This document shows positions 21,337 through 33,057 of a stretch of 64,000 bases of DNA, piece after piece. The stretch is from Chalara sp. BL73. Its lineage: Eukaryota > Ascomycota > Leotiomycetes > Helotiales. A program made the position numbers and the translations under genes. Each line of letters opens with the position of its first letter. Positions within the stretch are counted from its first letter, which is position 1. Below the pieces are notes generated by a model that was not told the origin of the DNA, ran no database searches, and saw only the letters and a list, made by a program, of their open reading frames with translations. The stretch is from contig CAKJVC010000110.1 in the NCBI GenBank assembly GCA_918026815.1, forward strand, positions 62,001 through 126,000. Direction: 5' to 3'.

Positions 21337-22800
21337 GGTGGCTTCAAACAGAAACGATGCTGACTTGGTAAACAAGCTTCCTATCCGGGTGAATTGGATG
21401 GTTGTCTGACGAGCTCAATGCCTCGTAACTTTCATGGGTGATCTGAAATACATCAGAAGCACGTGAATATGACCTTGGGAGCGTCTCAGTGCTATTTGCT
21501 TGTTAGAGAGGCTCATGGGTGTGATCCATGGAGATAAGAGAATGATGATACATACTAGAATAGATATTCCCTTTGCGGATCTGGTAAGATATACTACTTA
21601 TACCGTCGTACATGAGGGGTTGACATGGAATCAGCCTAACATCCCCAACATGCAAGATTCCGTGGACACATCAGAGTTATAGGGCAACGTCAATAGATGT
21701 CGGCCCAGAGAACGACCTCGGATCCTCTCCACTCTACCAGGATGAACACATCATTCTTGTTCCAACGACACGGCACAAGTGAGGACAGTGCGCCCAGATC
21801 ATGGAGATGGGGCCCGGGAGACAGATAGGCGATGGTTGTTTCGGGGTGGAGTGGGTGCGAATAGGAAGTTGGCATGAATCCGTGTTGGTAGCCACAGTGG
21901 AAGTTTTAACCGCCCAGCACAAGTGACTGGGGGTTGCAGGCACGGCCATCACCCAACTGTGGAAGAACAGCTACGGCATTAAGTGGGTGAGAGTAACAGA
22001 TTGATTAGAGGAGCATTGCAGCTATTACAGGGAGCCATTTACAGGAACGTGGTGGGTGTGGGTGTGGGTGAGGGTTGTGTCTGTGGAAGCTGTGTGTAGT
22101 CTCAGTTTGGACAAATGGAGGTCTGCGCTCTGTTTGCATAGCTTCACAGATCTATGTATAGAGTCTGGCATAGGAGAGATCTTCTGGAGAACATGAATAT
22201 AATATAAACAGCATTTACCCACCTTCCTCAAATGTGGTAATGGTATCAACTACCTTGCACAAATCCGGTTTCAATACACGAAATGTCGAAGCACCAAGCT
22301 AGCTTCAGAGGGATCCCATCCATTAGGATTATAGTTCAGTTGTAGAGCCAATGTGCCTCCCCATCAAGCAGCATGATTTGAGTCACTGGTTGGGGGCTAA
22401 GTGACCGGCATGTGCATGGAATTGACTCAATATTTCGATTTATTCCTTCCATTGAGTTGGATATCAAAGTGGACGTGGACATGGACGTGGAAATGGTCGT
22501 GGTTGCTGCTCACTCGATCGAGATTTGATACAGGTATAATGTGATCCCTGAATGAGAGGGGGAATTATTGAGGCTGAGAGGCCCTGAAGCAGCCACCAGA
22601 ACCCCCTGGAGTCAGCACTGTCAACACTGTAAAAGCTAAGCGTTTAGGCGTTCTTAGCGATTCGCTCGCTAACTCATATCCCCACCTCGCAAGCCAATCC
22701 CAAGCACCAAGGAAACTTTTGGCACACTCGTCCAACACCCATTGTTTGACAAACTGCAAATAAGCTCCTTTTCGATCTGCCGAATCAAATCTAGCAGATC
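21337..22800. promoter_or_regulatory. Divergent intergenic region with a G-quadruplex motif (copy A)
   Basis: A 1.46-kb region between the minus-strand coiled-coil gene and the plus-strand FHA gene; no credible ORF. At 22054-22074 four GGG runs are separated by TGT, TGT and TGA, a canonical G-quadruplex pattern. The region presumably holds both promoters and 5' leaders. Confidence 0.5.
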
Positions 22801-23821
22801 ATGGAGCCATCCCCGTATGACACAGGCGAACGTCGGAGTTGGCGGCATCGATCAAGGTCCAGCGATTCTGGGGAGGAGAGACGGCGCACACGACACAGGC
22901 GAGACCGTGAGGAGGAGGATGTTGGTAAAAGTCGTGGAGGCAGGGATGACGCGCCTAAGGAACGACGCGACAGGGAGAGGGAACGAGACAGGCGGTCTGC
23001 AGACGTGAGGGACAGGTATGAGGAAGGAGAGAGGGCGAGGAAGCGCCGGCGGTCGCATAGTCCAAGGCACAAAGCTGATCGAAGACGGCATCATGACCGC
23101 GAATCAGAGCATCGAAGTAGAAGAGAGCGGTCTATAGATCATCCACGCGATAGAGACACTTGGCACAAAAGTCGAAAGGATCGCTCACCAGAACGTAAGG
23201 CTTCCAGGCAGAGCTCGGTCGAGATTCAGGTCGGTCGAAGAAGCAAAGGCCCACTTCCTTCACAAACTACGGCTTTTGAAAATGGCGATTCCACTGCGCT
23301 AGTCGTGTCTGGTGACAAAGCCCTACCAGAGAAAGAAAAAGCCGAACTTTGCTGCAACAGGCTTATTGGCAGCGGCATCAAACTCTGTCGCAGCCGTTGA
23401 TGGTACATCGATCGTCCTCAAGTATCACGAACCTCCAGAAGCACGCAAGCCTGCTGTCAAGGATATATGGAAGTTGTTTGTGTTTAAAGGAAACGACATC
23501 GTGGAGACCGTCGAACTGGGACTTCGAAGCTGCTGGTTAGTGGGCCGAGAACTGGCAGTGGTAGACATGCCAGCAGAGCATCCGAGTATTAGCAAACAAC
23601 ACGCAGTCATCCAATTCCGGTATATCGAGAAGAGGAATGAGTTTGGAGATAAGCTGGGCAAGGTGCGGCCATATCTGATTGACCTGGACTCTGCCAATGG
23701 AACGTTACTCAATAATGAACAGGTGGAGGCTAGTCGATACTTTGAGCTGCGGGACAAGGACATGATTCAGTTTGGGCACAGCACCAGAGAATATGTTCTG
23801 ATGCTATCACCGAAGGACTAG
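22801..23821 (+). pseudogene. pml1: SNIP1/Pml1-type FHA protein gene, frameshifted copy (copy A)
   Basis: Same gene as 32038-33057. The run of A at 23336-23340 has five bases against four in copy B, shifting the frame just after PEKEK, so the FHA domain falls out of frame (first product 199 aa). The rest of the FHA domain is intact in another frame (about 23345-23821). This is a one-base homopolymer difference, so it may be a sequencing error and not a mutation. Confidence 0.8.
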
Positions 23822-25146
23822 GCGATACTGCCAGGCATTACCTGCCTGCAACACGTATTAGCCGATGGTGCCCTATGAAATTGCTCTATGAAGCGAATCA
23901 CTTCACATAGGATATGTTTGTAAATAGTCCAACAAACACGCTGACTTTGATATCTATGCCGCGTCGACATCATTGTTGAGCCACGCCCGGATTATATCTC
24001 AGACATTTTCCCATAGTTGCGCGTGATATCTTCAGTAGCACAAAGCATAGCTGCCGAATCCGGGGAATTGCAGGTGACTCACTATCTACCTTGGGAGTCA
24101 ACCCTCAACGTTCGTTTTGTCATACCTGCCGAGACACGGATGTCCATACACTGGAGGTTTATGATGTTGCTAGCCTCAGCTGGAGACATATGCTCCGCCC
24201 TCTAAGACATTGGGTCGTCATTGTACACGCCTGCCTCCCAGGACTTTGGTTCGAGGCTTGCTATAAAATCGATAATAGGCCAGATTAAAGATTTCTCGAG
24301 GACGAATCAAGTCGCCTTGGGAAGCAAGTTTTGGGGCTCAAAAGCTCGAGATGAGCCTCTTGGGTGGCAAACTGGATGCCTAGATAGGCACGATGGGCGA
24401 GTTTTTTACTTTTTTTTTGGGGGAGTGAACTGCCTTGGTCAAAGTAATGATCTCTCGAAAATCGAATACATCTACTAGATACTCCAATTCTATGTTTAAT
24501 CTTGTGACAATTCTACATTAAGCTTTTCTTTTTTCCCCGTAGTATAGAGATTTATTTACCCCAGAGTAAGCTAAGATGACTGCCGATGTTGGGTCAAGGC
24601 ACAACAGGCTTGTCAGGGGGGAGGGGGAAGGCGGAAGACCGGGCATCGGCATCATCCCGTGTTCTTATTTTAACAATGTACTCCTACTGTATGGTAATGC
24701 TAAGTACCATCAGCCCCAAACATCCTTGTCCATCGAAAATGAGACAGCCTCACCCACCTGACTTGCTCTTTACCTCGTTGGTCTTTCTTCGTCCGCTGTC
24801 TCTGCGCCACATGAACAATCTGTCCTTGGGACGTCCAGTGGTGAATAATCCTTCTTCTTTACACATACAAAAGGAGTTCCGATCGCGCGCCTTCCCGTGT
24901 GACTAATTCCCTGCGCGTGCCACAGGTAAATTCCATGTTCTATGTACTTGTACACCGAGACGCAGGGCTTCCTCGACGAATGTCTAAGAGACTGACGTGA
25001 AGTGTCAGGCAGACGCTTTGTGCGAGGTCCTTGAGGCGAAAAATCATGCGCGACCTTATATAGACTGCGAGACGTCGATTTCTACATTTCGTTTACTTCT
25101 TCTCCCACATACTCCTTCGAGCACTGGAGCCTGAACAATAGGCACC
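23822..25146. other. Intergenic region (copy A)
   Basis: 1.3 kb between the FHA gene and the NLR 5' part. Short ORFs on both strands lack domains and codon structure. Poly-T/poly-G runs near 24400-24425 and a G-rich run near 24618-24633 differ in length between the copies. I see no RNA gene. Confidence 0.5.
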
Positions 25147-27526
25147 ATGGTAAGCTTCCCCGGCCTTCGCTCGCCAGCTTGCTGGCAGATTTTATTACCC
25201 CGCTTTGGTGCTTTCGTGTGCAGCGCAGATCTTGCTAACCAGCAACCAGGGCTCCGCAATCAACCTTGACGAAATAAAGCGCTTCGAGATCACAGAAGTT
25301 TACAGCCATCCGGATGCGAAGGTCGACGTGGTGTTGGTTCACGGCCTGAATGGGGATCCAAGAAATACCTGGACGGCTAAAAATGGGGTGTTCTGGCCGA
25401 CACAGCTGCTGCCAACGACGCTGAAGAGCGTGAAGGCGCGGATACTAGTATATGGGTATAATGGGGACGTCGTCACGTTTGGAGGGAAGGGTGGCAGTCC
25501 TAGGTATGTTTTGTCAGTCTAACACTTGGTACATATTGTGGAGGACGTGGAGAAGGAAGGAAATGAATCTCTTGCTTTGAAGCGAGCCAGCACTAACTGT
25601 TACCTTGCGGGCGAGATGGCATATATCTTTCATTGTCCTAGATGAGTTGGAGCAATGCTGACAGAAGTATAGCTCAGACATGCTCTACCAGCATGCGCAA
25701 TCCCTTGTTACCAACCTTGCTATGGAACGCGCGAGTGAGGAAACGACCGACAACCCTATTATATTCGTCGCACACAGCTTAGGCGGCATATTGGTAAAGC
25801 GTGCACTCGAGCTCTCAAACGATTTGACAAGCCGGCATGCAGACGAGAATCGTAATATTTTTGTGTCGACATATGGAATTATCTTTTAGGGACGCCGCAC
25901 ACGGGTGCTGATCCAGCGAAATGGGGACTAGTATTAGAGAGGATGGTACACACATTAGTCCCAAGACGAGTACTGAGTAGCGAGAGCCAATTAGTCAAGA
26001 CGCTTCAGAGCAACAATGAGACGTTGCAGAACATCAACCTGCATTTCCTCGATATATTGCCCAAATTCAGGATTTGCATGGCGCACGAGGAGATGGAGAC
26101 AGATCTAAAGGGTACCAAAGCTTTCATTGTCGATCAGACATCCGCGAGTCCTATGCTCCCAGATGTTGTTTATTTCGGTATCGCCAATACACACTCGGGT
26201 ATGTGCAAGTACGAGTCCAAGAACTCGCCGGGCTACTTGACGGTTTCTACAACTCTAAAAACCTGGTACGTTTTCGCAACATCACCTTTGTTGCTCTATA
26301 GCCACCATTTATTCGCGAGATCAAGGCTAACAAAATATATTAAGGATCCAAGAAGCTCCCAAATTTATTCCACAACGGCAAGAGTTTGAGCGTAAACTAA
26401 GGCGGCAGCAGAAAGAGGCCCTTGCCGCAGAACTGTTAGGTGTGTTTGTAAGTATCATCTTCGGCAGCAATATACATCTTCGCTAACAAATCCAGCCACA
26501 TGGCGGTTCAGCAAGCGGCGGCACGCCCGGCCCATCCAGTGAGTATAGACAGGCACTTTCCCAGCTTCCGGCGCCTTCCCCAAGGCCTATTTTTGATTTC
26601 GAGACCGCGGAGGTTGAGGAGGTGGATGAGATTCCAGTGCGCAAGTAATGGATACATCAATTAAATCAACCTTGAGGGAGGCTTCGTTAGATTACATGGG
26701 ACAAACAAAGAGATAATGATTGATGACGAATCTGGCAGCGTTCTCCTTTCTGTTTACTAGCATGCGGGTGTGGCAGGAACAATGGCTGATTCCTCTTTCT
26801 GTAGATGCGGTCTCAATGTCAAACTCTCAAATTACCATACCCAAAGAAATATACAATGTTAGACCAGATGTCGAAAACAACCCAAGTGATAATGAACAAT
26901 ATTTTATCAAGCCTTCCGGTTTCAGGCCCAATGCTCTCTTCATTGGTAAGCTTTACGCAGATGCTCACTCATGGCCAGCAATCCAACCTTGAAATCGTGC
27001 TAAGTTTAGAATAGGCAGAGAGCCGGAACTAAAGGACCTCCATCGCACGCTTATGGACAACAAGAAACGCGCCTTGGGCACTGTAGCTGTACTTCTGCAA
27101 TGCTTACCAGGAGGAGGCAAGACTCACCTCGCTCGCCAATACGTCTATGACCACAAGGACTCCTTTCCTGGTGGCATCTTTTGACTACGAGGCCAAGTCA
27201 AAAACACGAACTTGCGGCTGGATACTGGGACATCGCGCGCAAAATTGTCCTGAGAAAAGGCGCCACAAGCCCGGTGGCCGGGACGGGAAAAGACGAGAAG
27301 GGCGACAGCGAGGTGTTCATGAAGCAGGTGAAGAAGTGGTTCAATAAGCATAGCGACTGGCTGTTAGTTCTCGATGGAATACGATTCGATGATATGGACG
27401 GCATGCAGAGGTTCATTCCAGATAATCCGCGCACGGGCTTGATATACACGAGCACGGAGAAGAGCGCGACTGGTAATCATCTTTGGATGAGCCCATCAAT
27501 TATTGCGATTCCGAGCCTGAGTGCTA
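25147..27526 (+). pseudogene. Truncated 5' copy of the lipase-NB-ARC NLR gene (copy A)
   Basis: Duplicates the first part of the gene at 34386-40049: ATG at 25147, the VHGLNG lipase strand, the VAHSLGG elbow, and the P-loop region (LPGGGKTHLARQ, near 27108). It stops at the duplication joint 27524-27526, inside the NB-ARC domain. It has a frameshift (four T at 25883-25886 against five in copy B, giving a stop right after GIIF) and a Trp-to-stop TGA at 27182-27184 next to other local differences. Past the joint the frame runs about 50 bases into foreign sequence and ends at 27576. It could at most express the lipase N-terminus. Confidence 0.8.
27524..27526. other. Duplication joint with 3-bp microhomology CTA
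   Basis: The left end of the unit reads GA-CTA-CAGTGG (18279-18281 is CTA). The right end reads GTG-CTA-GAGAAG (36762-36764 is CTA). The internal joint reads GTG-CTA-CAGTGG. A single shared CTA at the joint is what microhomology-mediated joining or replication slippage would leave. Confidence 0.9.
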
Positions 27527-27971
27527 CAGTGGGGCCACATCTCCAAAGACGGATCTTAAGCAACATGGAGAAGTAACAGATGAAACAGGGGAAAGAGTGA
27601 ATATTTTGAAAATATGGCATACGAAGAAGTCAACTTTACAGTACCAGAAGACTGGACGACGCTGCGCTCCCCTACGAGTGGTACGTACATCGTGCTGATA
27701 CTATACCTCCTGGCTGATATCTACCAGATAACAGTTTAGATTACTCAACAACGGTTTTGGAGACGAATCAGCACAATTGCGAACGGATCTGAATGGCATT
27801 ACGGAGCATCAACCGGAAGATGTGAAGCGCCTTACCGCACTTCCTTCTCAGATAGCGCATCTAGAGTGCGATTTTGATAGCGATTCTATGAAAGATGAGA
27901 CTCTTGGTGAAGGAAGTCAAATGAAGCATCGATTTAGAAAGGAAACCGGCAAATTACGTAATGAGGACTAG
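27527..27971 (+). pseudogene. 3' fragment of the trypsin-like gene (copy B)
   Basis: Copy of 18282-18728, cut off from its 5' exons by the duplication joint. Compared with copy A it lacks one G near 27588 and one T near 27754, each breaking the reading frame. The last open stretch (27777-27971) is identical to copy A. It has no promoter or start of its own. Confidence 0.85.
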
Positions 27972-28704
27972 CAGACCAAGCATCATGAGGTAAATAAAGA
28001 TCAGAAGATACCCCCTTTCTTGCTTTTGGCAAAAGGCTAGCAGAGAACAAGAGGAGCTAAGATCAGGTAGTTAGGGTTACGTTCCATGATCATACTTTTC
28101 TACATTTCAAAATGGAAACATTGCTTCCAATATTCGCCGGTTCTTCTTGTAAGATCCTCATATTGTGGTATCCAGATAGGTTAGCAAGATACCAAGACCT
28201 CTCGCTCAATCCCTTGATATAAAATCGCGAACGAGTCTCCAGAAAATACTCTACACACGATCGAATTGTTTCAATTAACCACTCCACAAAACTCCCCATC
28301 AATTCATCCCCTTCGCACTCGAGAACAAGGCCTTCAAGTACTCTTCACGGTACTTCATGTTCCAAGCAACTTTGCCGTTCCACTAAGATAACAGACAAGA
28401 TAGAGTATCGCATGATGGGTAAATAGGATATCTGATTAAAGAAGCGGAGGAATTTGACCCGAGAGGTATAAATGGCCCATGGTGAGCCGAATGCTATTTG
28501 GTTCTTACATGATCTAGTCAACTAGAGGGATCTCCTACAGGTATCTCCTACCTAGGGAATTCATCGAGACACAACCGCATGCAACAAAAGAAAATAGACG
28601 TTCAATCGTAACTCGTAAACCCATACCTTGGTACATTCTATCCTCAGAAATTTGCCTCCCAAAGCCTTTCTATGAATATCACACTGTTCCAAGCTCAGAT
28701 CCGA
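27972..28704. other. Intergenic region (copy B)
   Basis: Copy of 18729-19466. The minus-strand ORF here (about 28302-28090) reads GSFVEWLIETIRSCVEYF from an internal start and is interrupted upstream. It is not a supported gene. Confidence 0.4.
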
Positions 28705-30573
28705 TCACGCCTCTCTCTCTCCTTTCCGCCATCTCCAGAATCCGCGCAGTCCTCGGTATCTCCCCCGCTCCGCCTCCGCCTCCATGAACCTCTCTTGTTC
28801 ACGTTCCCACCTGTTGATTCCGGCCCCGATCTCCACTTTCCCAGGCATGGCACTTGGGCTCATGGGTCCCATGGGAGGGACGGCCTTTTCTCTTCCATCC
28901 CGGACCGTGATCTTCGTTGGCGGCGCCGAGCTTGACTTTGAACTCTCGAGTCGGGGAGAAGGGCGGAGGTGCGGGTAGGCAGATGATGCGTTTCGGGCTG
29001 GTGGAGGGAAGAATGTGTAGTTAGTAGGTGGTCTTGTAACAGATGGAAATTTAGAGCTAGAGGGAGTGGAGGTGAGCGATTGCGTCGTCAGACGGGAGTG
29101 AGACTTTGTTGTGCGCATGGGGCGGCGCGAGGGGTGAGGCGGCGCTGGGAAGTTTATGGTTGCAAATGGCGAAGATGCCTTTGAAGAGGACACGGGTGGA
29201 GAGCGAAGTGGTTCTGAGAGAGCTAGAGGTGATGGACGACGTCGATTGTTTCTTGTTTGCGTGAGCGGTATTGGGCTTGTACTTGGGATTTTCGCCCCAT
29301 TACCATACGTGATAAGAAATGGATCCTCTAGTAAATCTAGCCCTTGCGAAAGTTGCAGTGGTTTGGGAATGGGCCGCCTCCGACCTGTTGGCGTTGGGGT
29401 TGTTGGTGGCGTAGACTGAAGCAACGGCCCGATTTGTAAAAGCGGTGGTGTTTGTGGAGCTGCTTTTTGAAGGCTTGTCCTGTTGAAGCTCGAAACGGCA
29501 GGATTGGGTGGTGAGTACTTTGCTTTCTTCTCAGGCGCAGTTTGTGGCCGGTGGAGGTGGGCACAATAATCAATACGGTGTTGAAGACTTTCTGTCCTCT
29601 GCCTTAGAATTTGGGTTGCTTCTTCAGCTGCAATTGCCCGTTCAAGCAGGAGACGGTTGTCTGTTTCGATGGCAATTATGTTCTCGATAGCCGCAGCGGC
29701 TCGTAACTGTGTCTTTTGGTTAGTTTTGACTTAAGAAATCGTCCACAAAAGCCTGAATTGTGTAAATGAACTGTGGAGTAAAAAGCGTGTCCATTAAAAG
29801 CATCGCTCAAGAACAGGCAGATCTTCACAAGTAAAGAACTATTACCCCCCGCGGATGATCTCATCCAACATTCGCCTTAATTCAATGGTAGCGTGAACAC
29901 CAACGTTGTAATTATTGCCGTCGCATAAGAGAATCTTAAAATAAAAGCCATCTATATTACACAACTAAAATATATGATTTGCGGTGACAATACCAGCCGA
30001 AAGATTGAAATCAGAAGAACGTAGGAAGTCGCAATATCTTAACTTACAGAGAATTCTGGCCGTCTCAGTTCATTGATGTACGACGGTTCGGCAACGGCAG
30101 GCTTAACAGCTGATATCGAGAACGGCCGTCGAGCACTAGCAATTGCAGATGTATCTTCTAGCTCTACCGCAGGGGCTTCCTCTTTGGATGGTTCGACTGA
30201 GGCTATGGAGGAGTTTGGAGAAAAAAGAGGTTGGAGAGCTAAACAATGAATTTGGCGAGTTGATTGACGAGTTAGGTGATTCCGCTGGATACGCCGACGG
30301 TAGCTCAAAGACCGAATCAACAGCAGTATCAGGCGTCGGCCCTGGTGAGGCGGACAAGTCTTGAATGTGGCGGATTGAACCAAAGTCCCAATGCTTAACA
30401 TCAGGCATTGAGACGAGGAGGCTCAGGCTGGGCACCTCATGAGCGGAATTTGATATCTTTCGACGTTGATACATCTCCGGTCGGTCGAAATCGTGACATT
30501 CATATGTTCTTCTGAGAACAGAATCGGTGGATACTGAGTCTCTCAGACACAGCTGGGACGCTACATGAGGCAT
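28705..30573 (-). pseudogene. Coiled-coil protein gene, frameshifted copy (copy B)
   Basis: Same layout as 19467-21336. Exon 3 (from 28705) is intact apart from isolated substitutions. In exon 1 a run of A at about 30219-30224 is one base longer than in copy A, shifting the frame after the Ser/Pro-rich part. The run of C at the exon 2 donor (about 29846) is one base shorter, so exon 2 and exon 3 are out of phase. Both are homopolymer-length changes, so sequencing error is possible. Confidence 0.75.
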
Positions 30574-32037
30574 GGTGGCTTCAAACAGAAACGATGCTGA
30601 CTTGGTAAACAAGCTTCCTATCCGGGTGAATTGGATGGTTGTCTGACGAGCTCAATGCCTCGTAACTTTCATGGGTGATCTGAAATACATCAGAAGCACG
30701 TGAATATGACCTTGGGAGCGTCTCAGTGCTATTTGCTTGTTAGAGAGGCTCATGGGTGTGATCCATGGAGATAAGAGAATGATGATACATACTAGAATAG
30801 ATATTCCCTTTGCGGATCTGGTAAGATATACTACTTATACCGTCGTACATGAGGGTTGACATGGAATCAGCCTAACATCCCCAACATGCAAGATTCCGTG
30901 GACACATCAGAGTTATAGGGCAACGTCAATAGATGTCGGCCCAGAGAACGACCTCGGATCCTCTCCACTCTACCAGGATGAACACATCATTCTTGTTCCA
31001 ACGACACGGCACAAGTGAGGACAGTGCGCCCAGATCATGGAGATGGGGCCCGGGAGACAGATAGGCGATGGTTGTTTCGGGGTGGAGTGGGTGCGAATAG
31101 GAAGTTGGCATGAATCCGTGTTGGTAGCCACAGTGGAAGTTTTAACCGCCCAGCACAAGTGACTGGGGGTTGCAGGCACGGCCATCACCCAACTGTGGAA
31201 GAACAGCTACGGCATTAAGTGGGTGAGAGTAACAGATTGATTAGAGGAGCATTGCAGCTATTACAGGGAGCCATTTACAGGAACGTGGTGGGTGTGGGTG
31301 TGGGTGAGGGTTGTGTCTGTGGAAGCTGTGTGTAGTCTCAGTTTGGACAAATGGAGGTCTGCGCTCTGTTTGCATAGCTTCACAGATCTATGTATAGAGT
31401 CTGGCATAGGAGAGATCTTCTGGAGAACATGAATATAATATAAACAGCATTTACCCACCTTCCTCAAATGTGGTAATGGTATCAACTACCTTGCACAAAT
31501 CCGGTTTCAATACACGAAATGTCGAAGCACCAAGCTAGCTTCAGAGGGATCCCATCCATTAGGATTATAGTTCAGTTGTAGAGCCAATGTGCCTCCCCAT
31601 CAAGCAGCATGATTTGAGTCACTGGTTGGGGGCTAAGTGACCGGCATGTGCATGGAATTGACTCAATATTTCGATTTATTCCTTCCATTGAGTTGGATAT
31701 CAAAGTGGACGTGGACATGGACGTGGAAATGGTCGTGGTTGCTGCTCACTCGATCGAGATTTGATACAGGTATAATGTGATCCCTGAATGAGAGGGGAAT
31801 TATTGAGGCTGAGAGGCCCTGAAGCAGCCACCAGAACCCCCCTGGAGTCAGCACTGTCAACACTGTAAAAGCTAAGCGTTTAGGCGTTCTTAGCGATTCG
31901 CTCGCTAACTCATATCCCCACCTCGCAAGCCAATCCCAAGCACCAAGGAAACTTTTTGGCACACTCGTCCAACACCCATTGTTTGACAAACTGCAAATAA
32001 GCTCCTTTTCGATCTGCCGAATCAAATCTAGCAGATC
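30574..32037. promoter_or_regulatory. Divergent intergenic region with a G-quadruplex motif (copy B)
   Basis: Copy of 21337-22800. The four-run G-quadruplex pattern is conserved at 31290-31310. No gene is seen. Confidence 0.5.
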
Positions 32038-33057
32038 ATGGAGCCATCCCCGTATGACACAGGCGAACGTCGGAGTTGGCGGCATCGATCAAGGTCCAGC
32101 GATTCTGGGGAGGAGAGACGGCGCACACGACACAGGCGAGACCGTGAGGAGGAGGATGTTGGTAAAAGTCGTGGAGGCAGGGATGACGCGCCTAAGGAAC
32201 GACGCGACAGGGAGAGGGAACGAGACAGGCGGTCTGCAGACGTGAGGGACAGGTATGAGGAAGGAGAGAGGGCGAGGAAGCGCCGGCGGTCGCATAGTCC
32301 AAGGCACAAAGCTGATCGAAGACGGCATCATGACCGCGAATCAGAGCATCGAAGTAGAAGAGAGCGGTCTATAGATCATCCACGCGATAGAGACACTTGG
32401 CACAAAAGTCGAAAGGATCGCTCACCAGAACGTAAGGCTTCCAGGCAGAGCTCGGTCGAGATTCAGGTCGGTCGAAGAAGCAAAGGCCCACTTCCTTCAC
32501 AAACTACGGCTTTTGAAAATGGCGATTCCACTGCGCTAGTCGTGTCTGGTGACAAAGCCCTACCAGAGAAAGAAAAGCCGAACTTTGCTGCAACAGGCTT
32601 ATTGGCAGCGGCATCAAACTCTGTCGCAGCCGTTGATGGTACATCGATCGTCCTCAAGTATCACGAACCTCCAGAAGCACGCAAGCCTGCTGTCAAGGAT
32701 ATATGGAAGTTGTTTGTGTTTAAAGGAAACGACATCGTGGAGACCGTCGAACTGGGACTTCGAAGCTGCTGGTTAGTGGGCCGAGAACTGGCAGTGGTAG
32801 ACATGCCAGCAGAGCATCCGAGTATTAGCAAACAACACGCAGTCATCCAATTCCGGTATATCGAGAAGAGGAATGAGTTTGGAGATAAGCTGGGCAAGGT
32901 GCGGCCATATCTGATTGACCTGGACTCTGCCAATGGAACGTTACTCAATAATGAACAGGTGGAGGCTAGTCGATACTTTGAGCTGCGGGACAAGGACATG
33001 ATTCAGTTTGGGCACAGCACCAGAGAATATGTTCTGATGCTATCACCGAAGGACTAG
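32038..33057 (+). CDS. pml1: SNIP1/Pml1-like FHA-domain protein (RES complex), intact copy
   Basis: Single-exon ORF of 339 aa from ATG 32038. The first about 150 residues are an Arg/Ser/Glu/Asp-rich RS-type region (RDRERERDRR). A linker with PNFAATGLLAAASNSV and KYHEPPEARKP leads to an FHA domain (about residues 210-335) with the family marks CWLVGRE, HPSISKQHAVIQFRY, GKVRPYLIDLDSANGT and KDMIQFGHSTREYVLM. This is the SNIP1 (animal) / Pml1 (yeast) signature. In the family the protein is part of the RES complex with Bud13 and Snu17/Ist3, which binds the activated spliceosome and retains unspliced pre-mRNA in the nucleus. The FHA domain is complete. Copy A is frameshifted, so this is probably the working gene, or the sole gene if the duplication is an artefact. 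Confidence 0.9.
   Translation: MEPSPYDTGERRSWRHRSRSSDSGEERRRTRHRRDREEEDVGKSRGGRDDAPKERRDRERERDRRSADVRDRYEEGERARKRRRSHSPRHKADRRRHHDRESEHRSRRERSIDHPRDRDTWHKSRKDRSPERKASRQSSVEIQVGRRSKGPLPSQTTAFENGDSTALVVSGDKALPEKEKPNFAATGLLAAASNSVAAVDGTSIVLKYHEPPEARKPAVKDIWKLFVFKGNDIVETVELGLRSCWLVGRELAVVDMPAEHPSISKQHAVIQFRYIEKRNEFGDKLGKVRPYLIDLDSANGTLLNNEQVEASRYFELRDKDMIQFGHSTREYVLMLSPKD

Larger units (their letters stand above)
18282..27526. repeat. Tandem duplication, copy A
   Basis: A 9245-bp segment nearly identical to 27527-36764. It begins just after CTA in GACTACAGTGGGG and ends at CTA in GAGTGCTACAGTGG, where copy B starts. Gene order (3' end of trypsin-like gene, coiled-coil gene, FHA gene, NLR 5' part) is the same in both. 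Differences seen by eye are mostly one-base changes in homopolymer length, with a handful of substitutions; there is no C-to-T excess. Confidence 0.95.

Noticed and set aside
22791..23094. Minus-strand ORFs opposite the FHA gene N-terminus
   Set aside because: They mirror the Arg/Ser-rich repeats of the RS region and have no independent support.
24240..24300. tRNA gene suggested by a GGTTCGA string
   Set aside because: The string is followed by GGCTTGC, not a B-box match, and no cloverleaf or A box could be made out.
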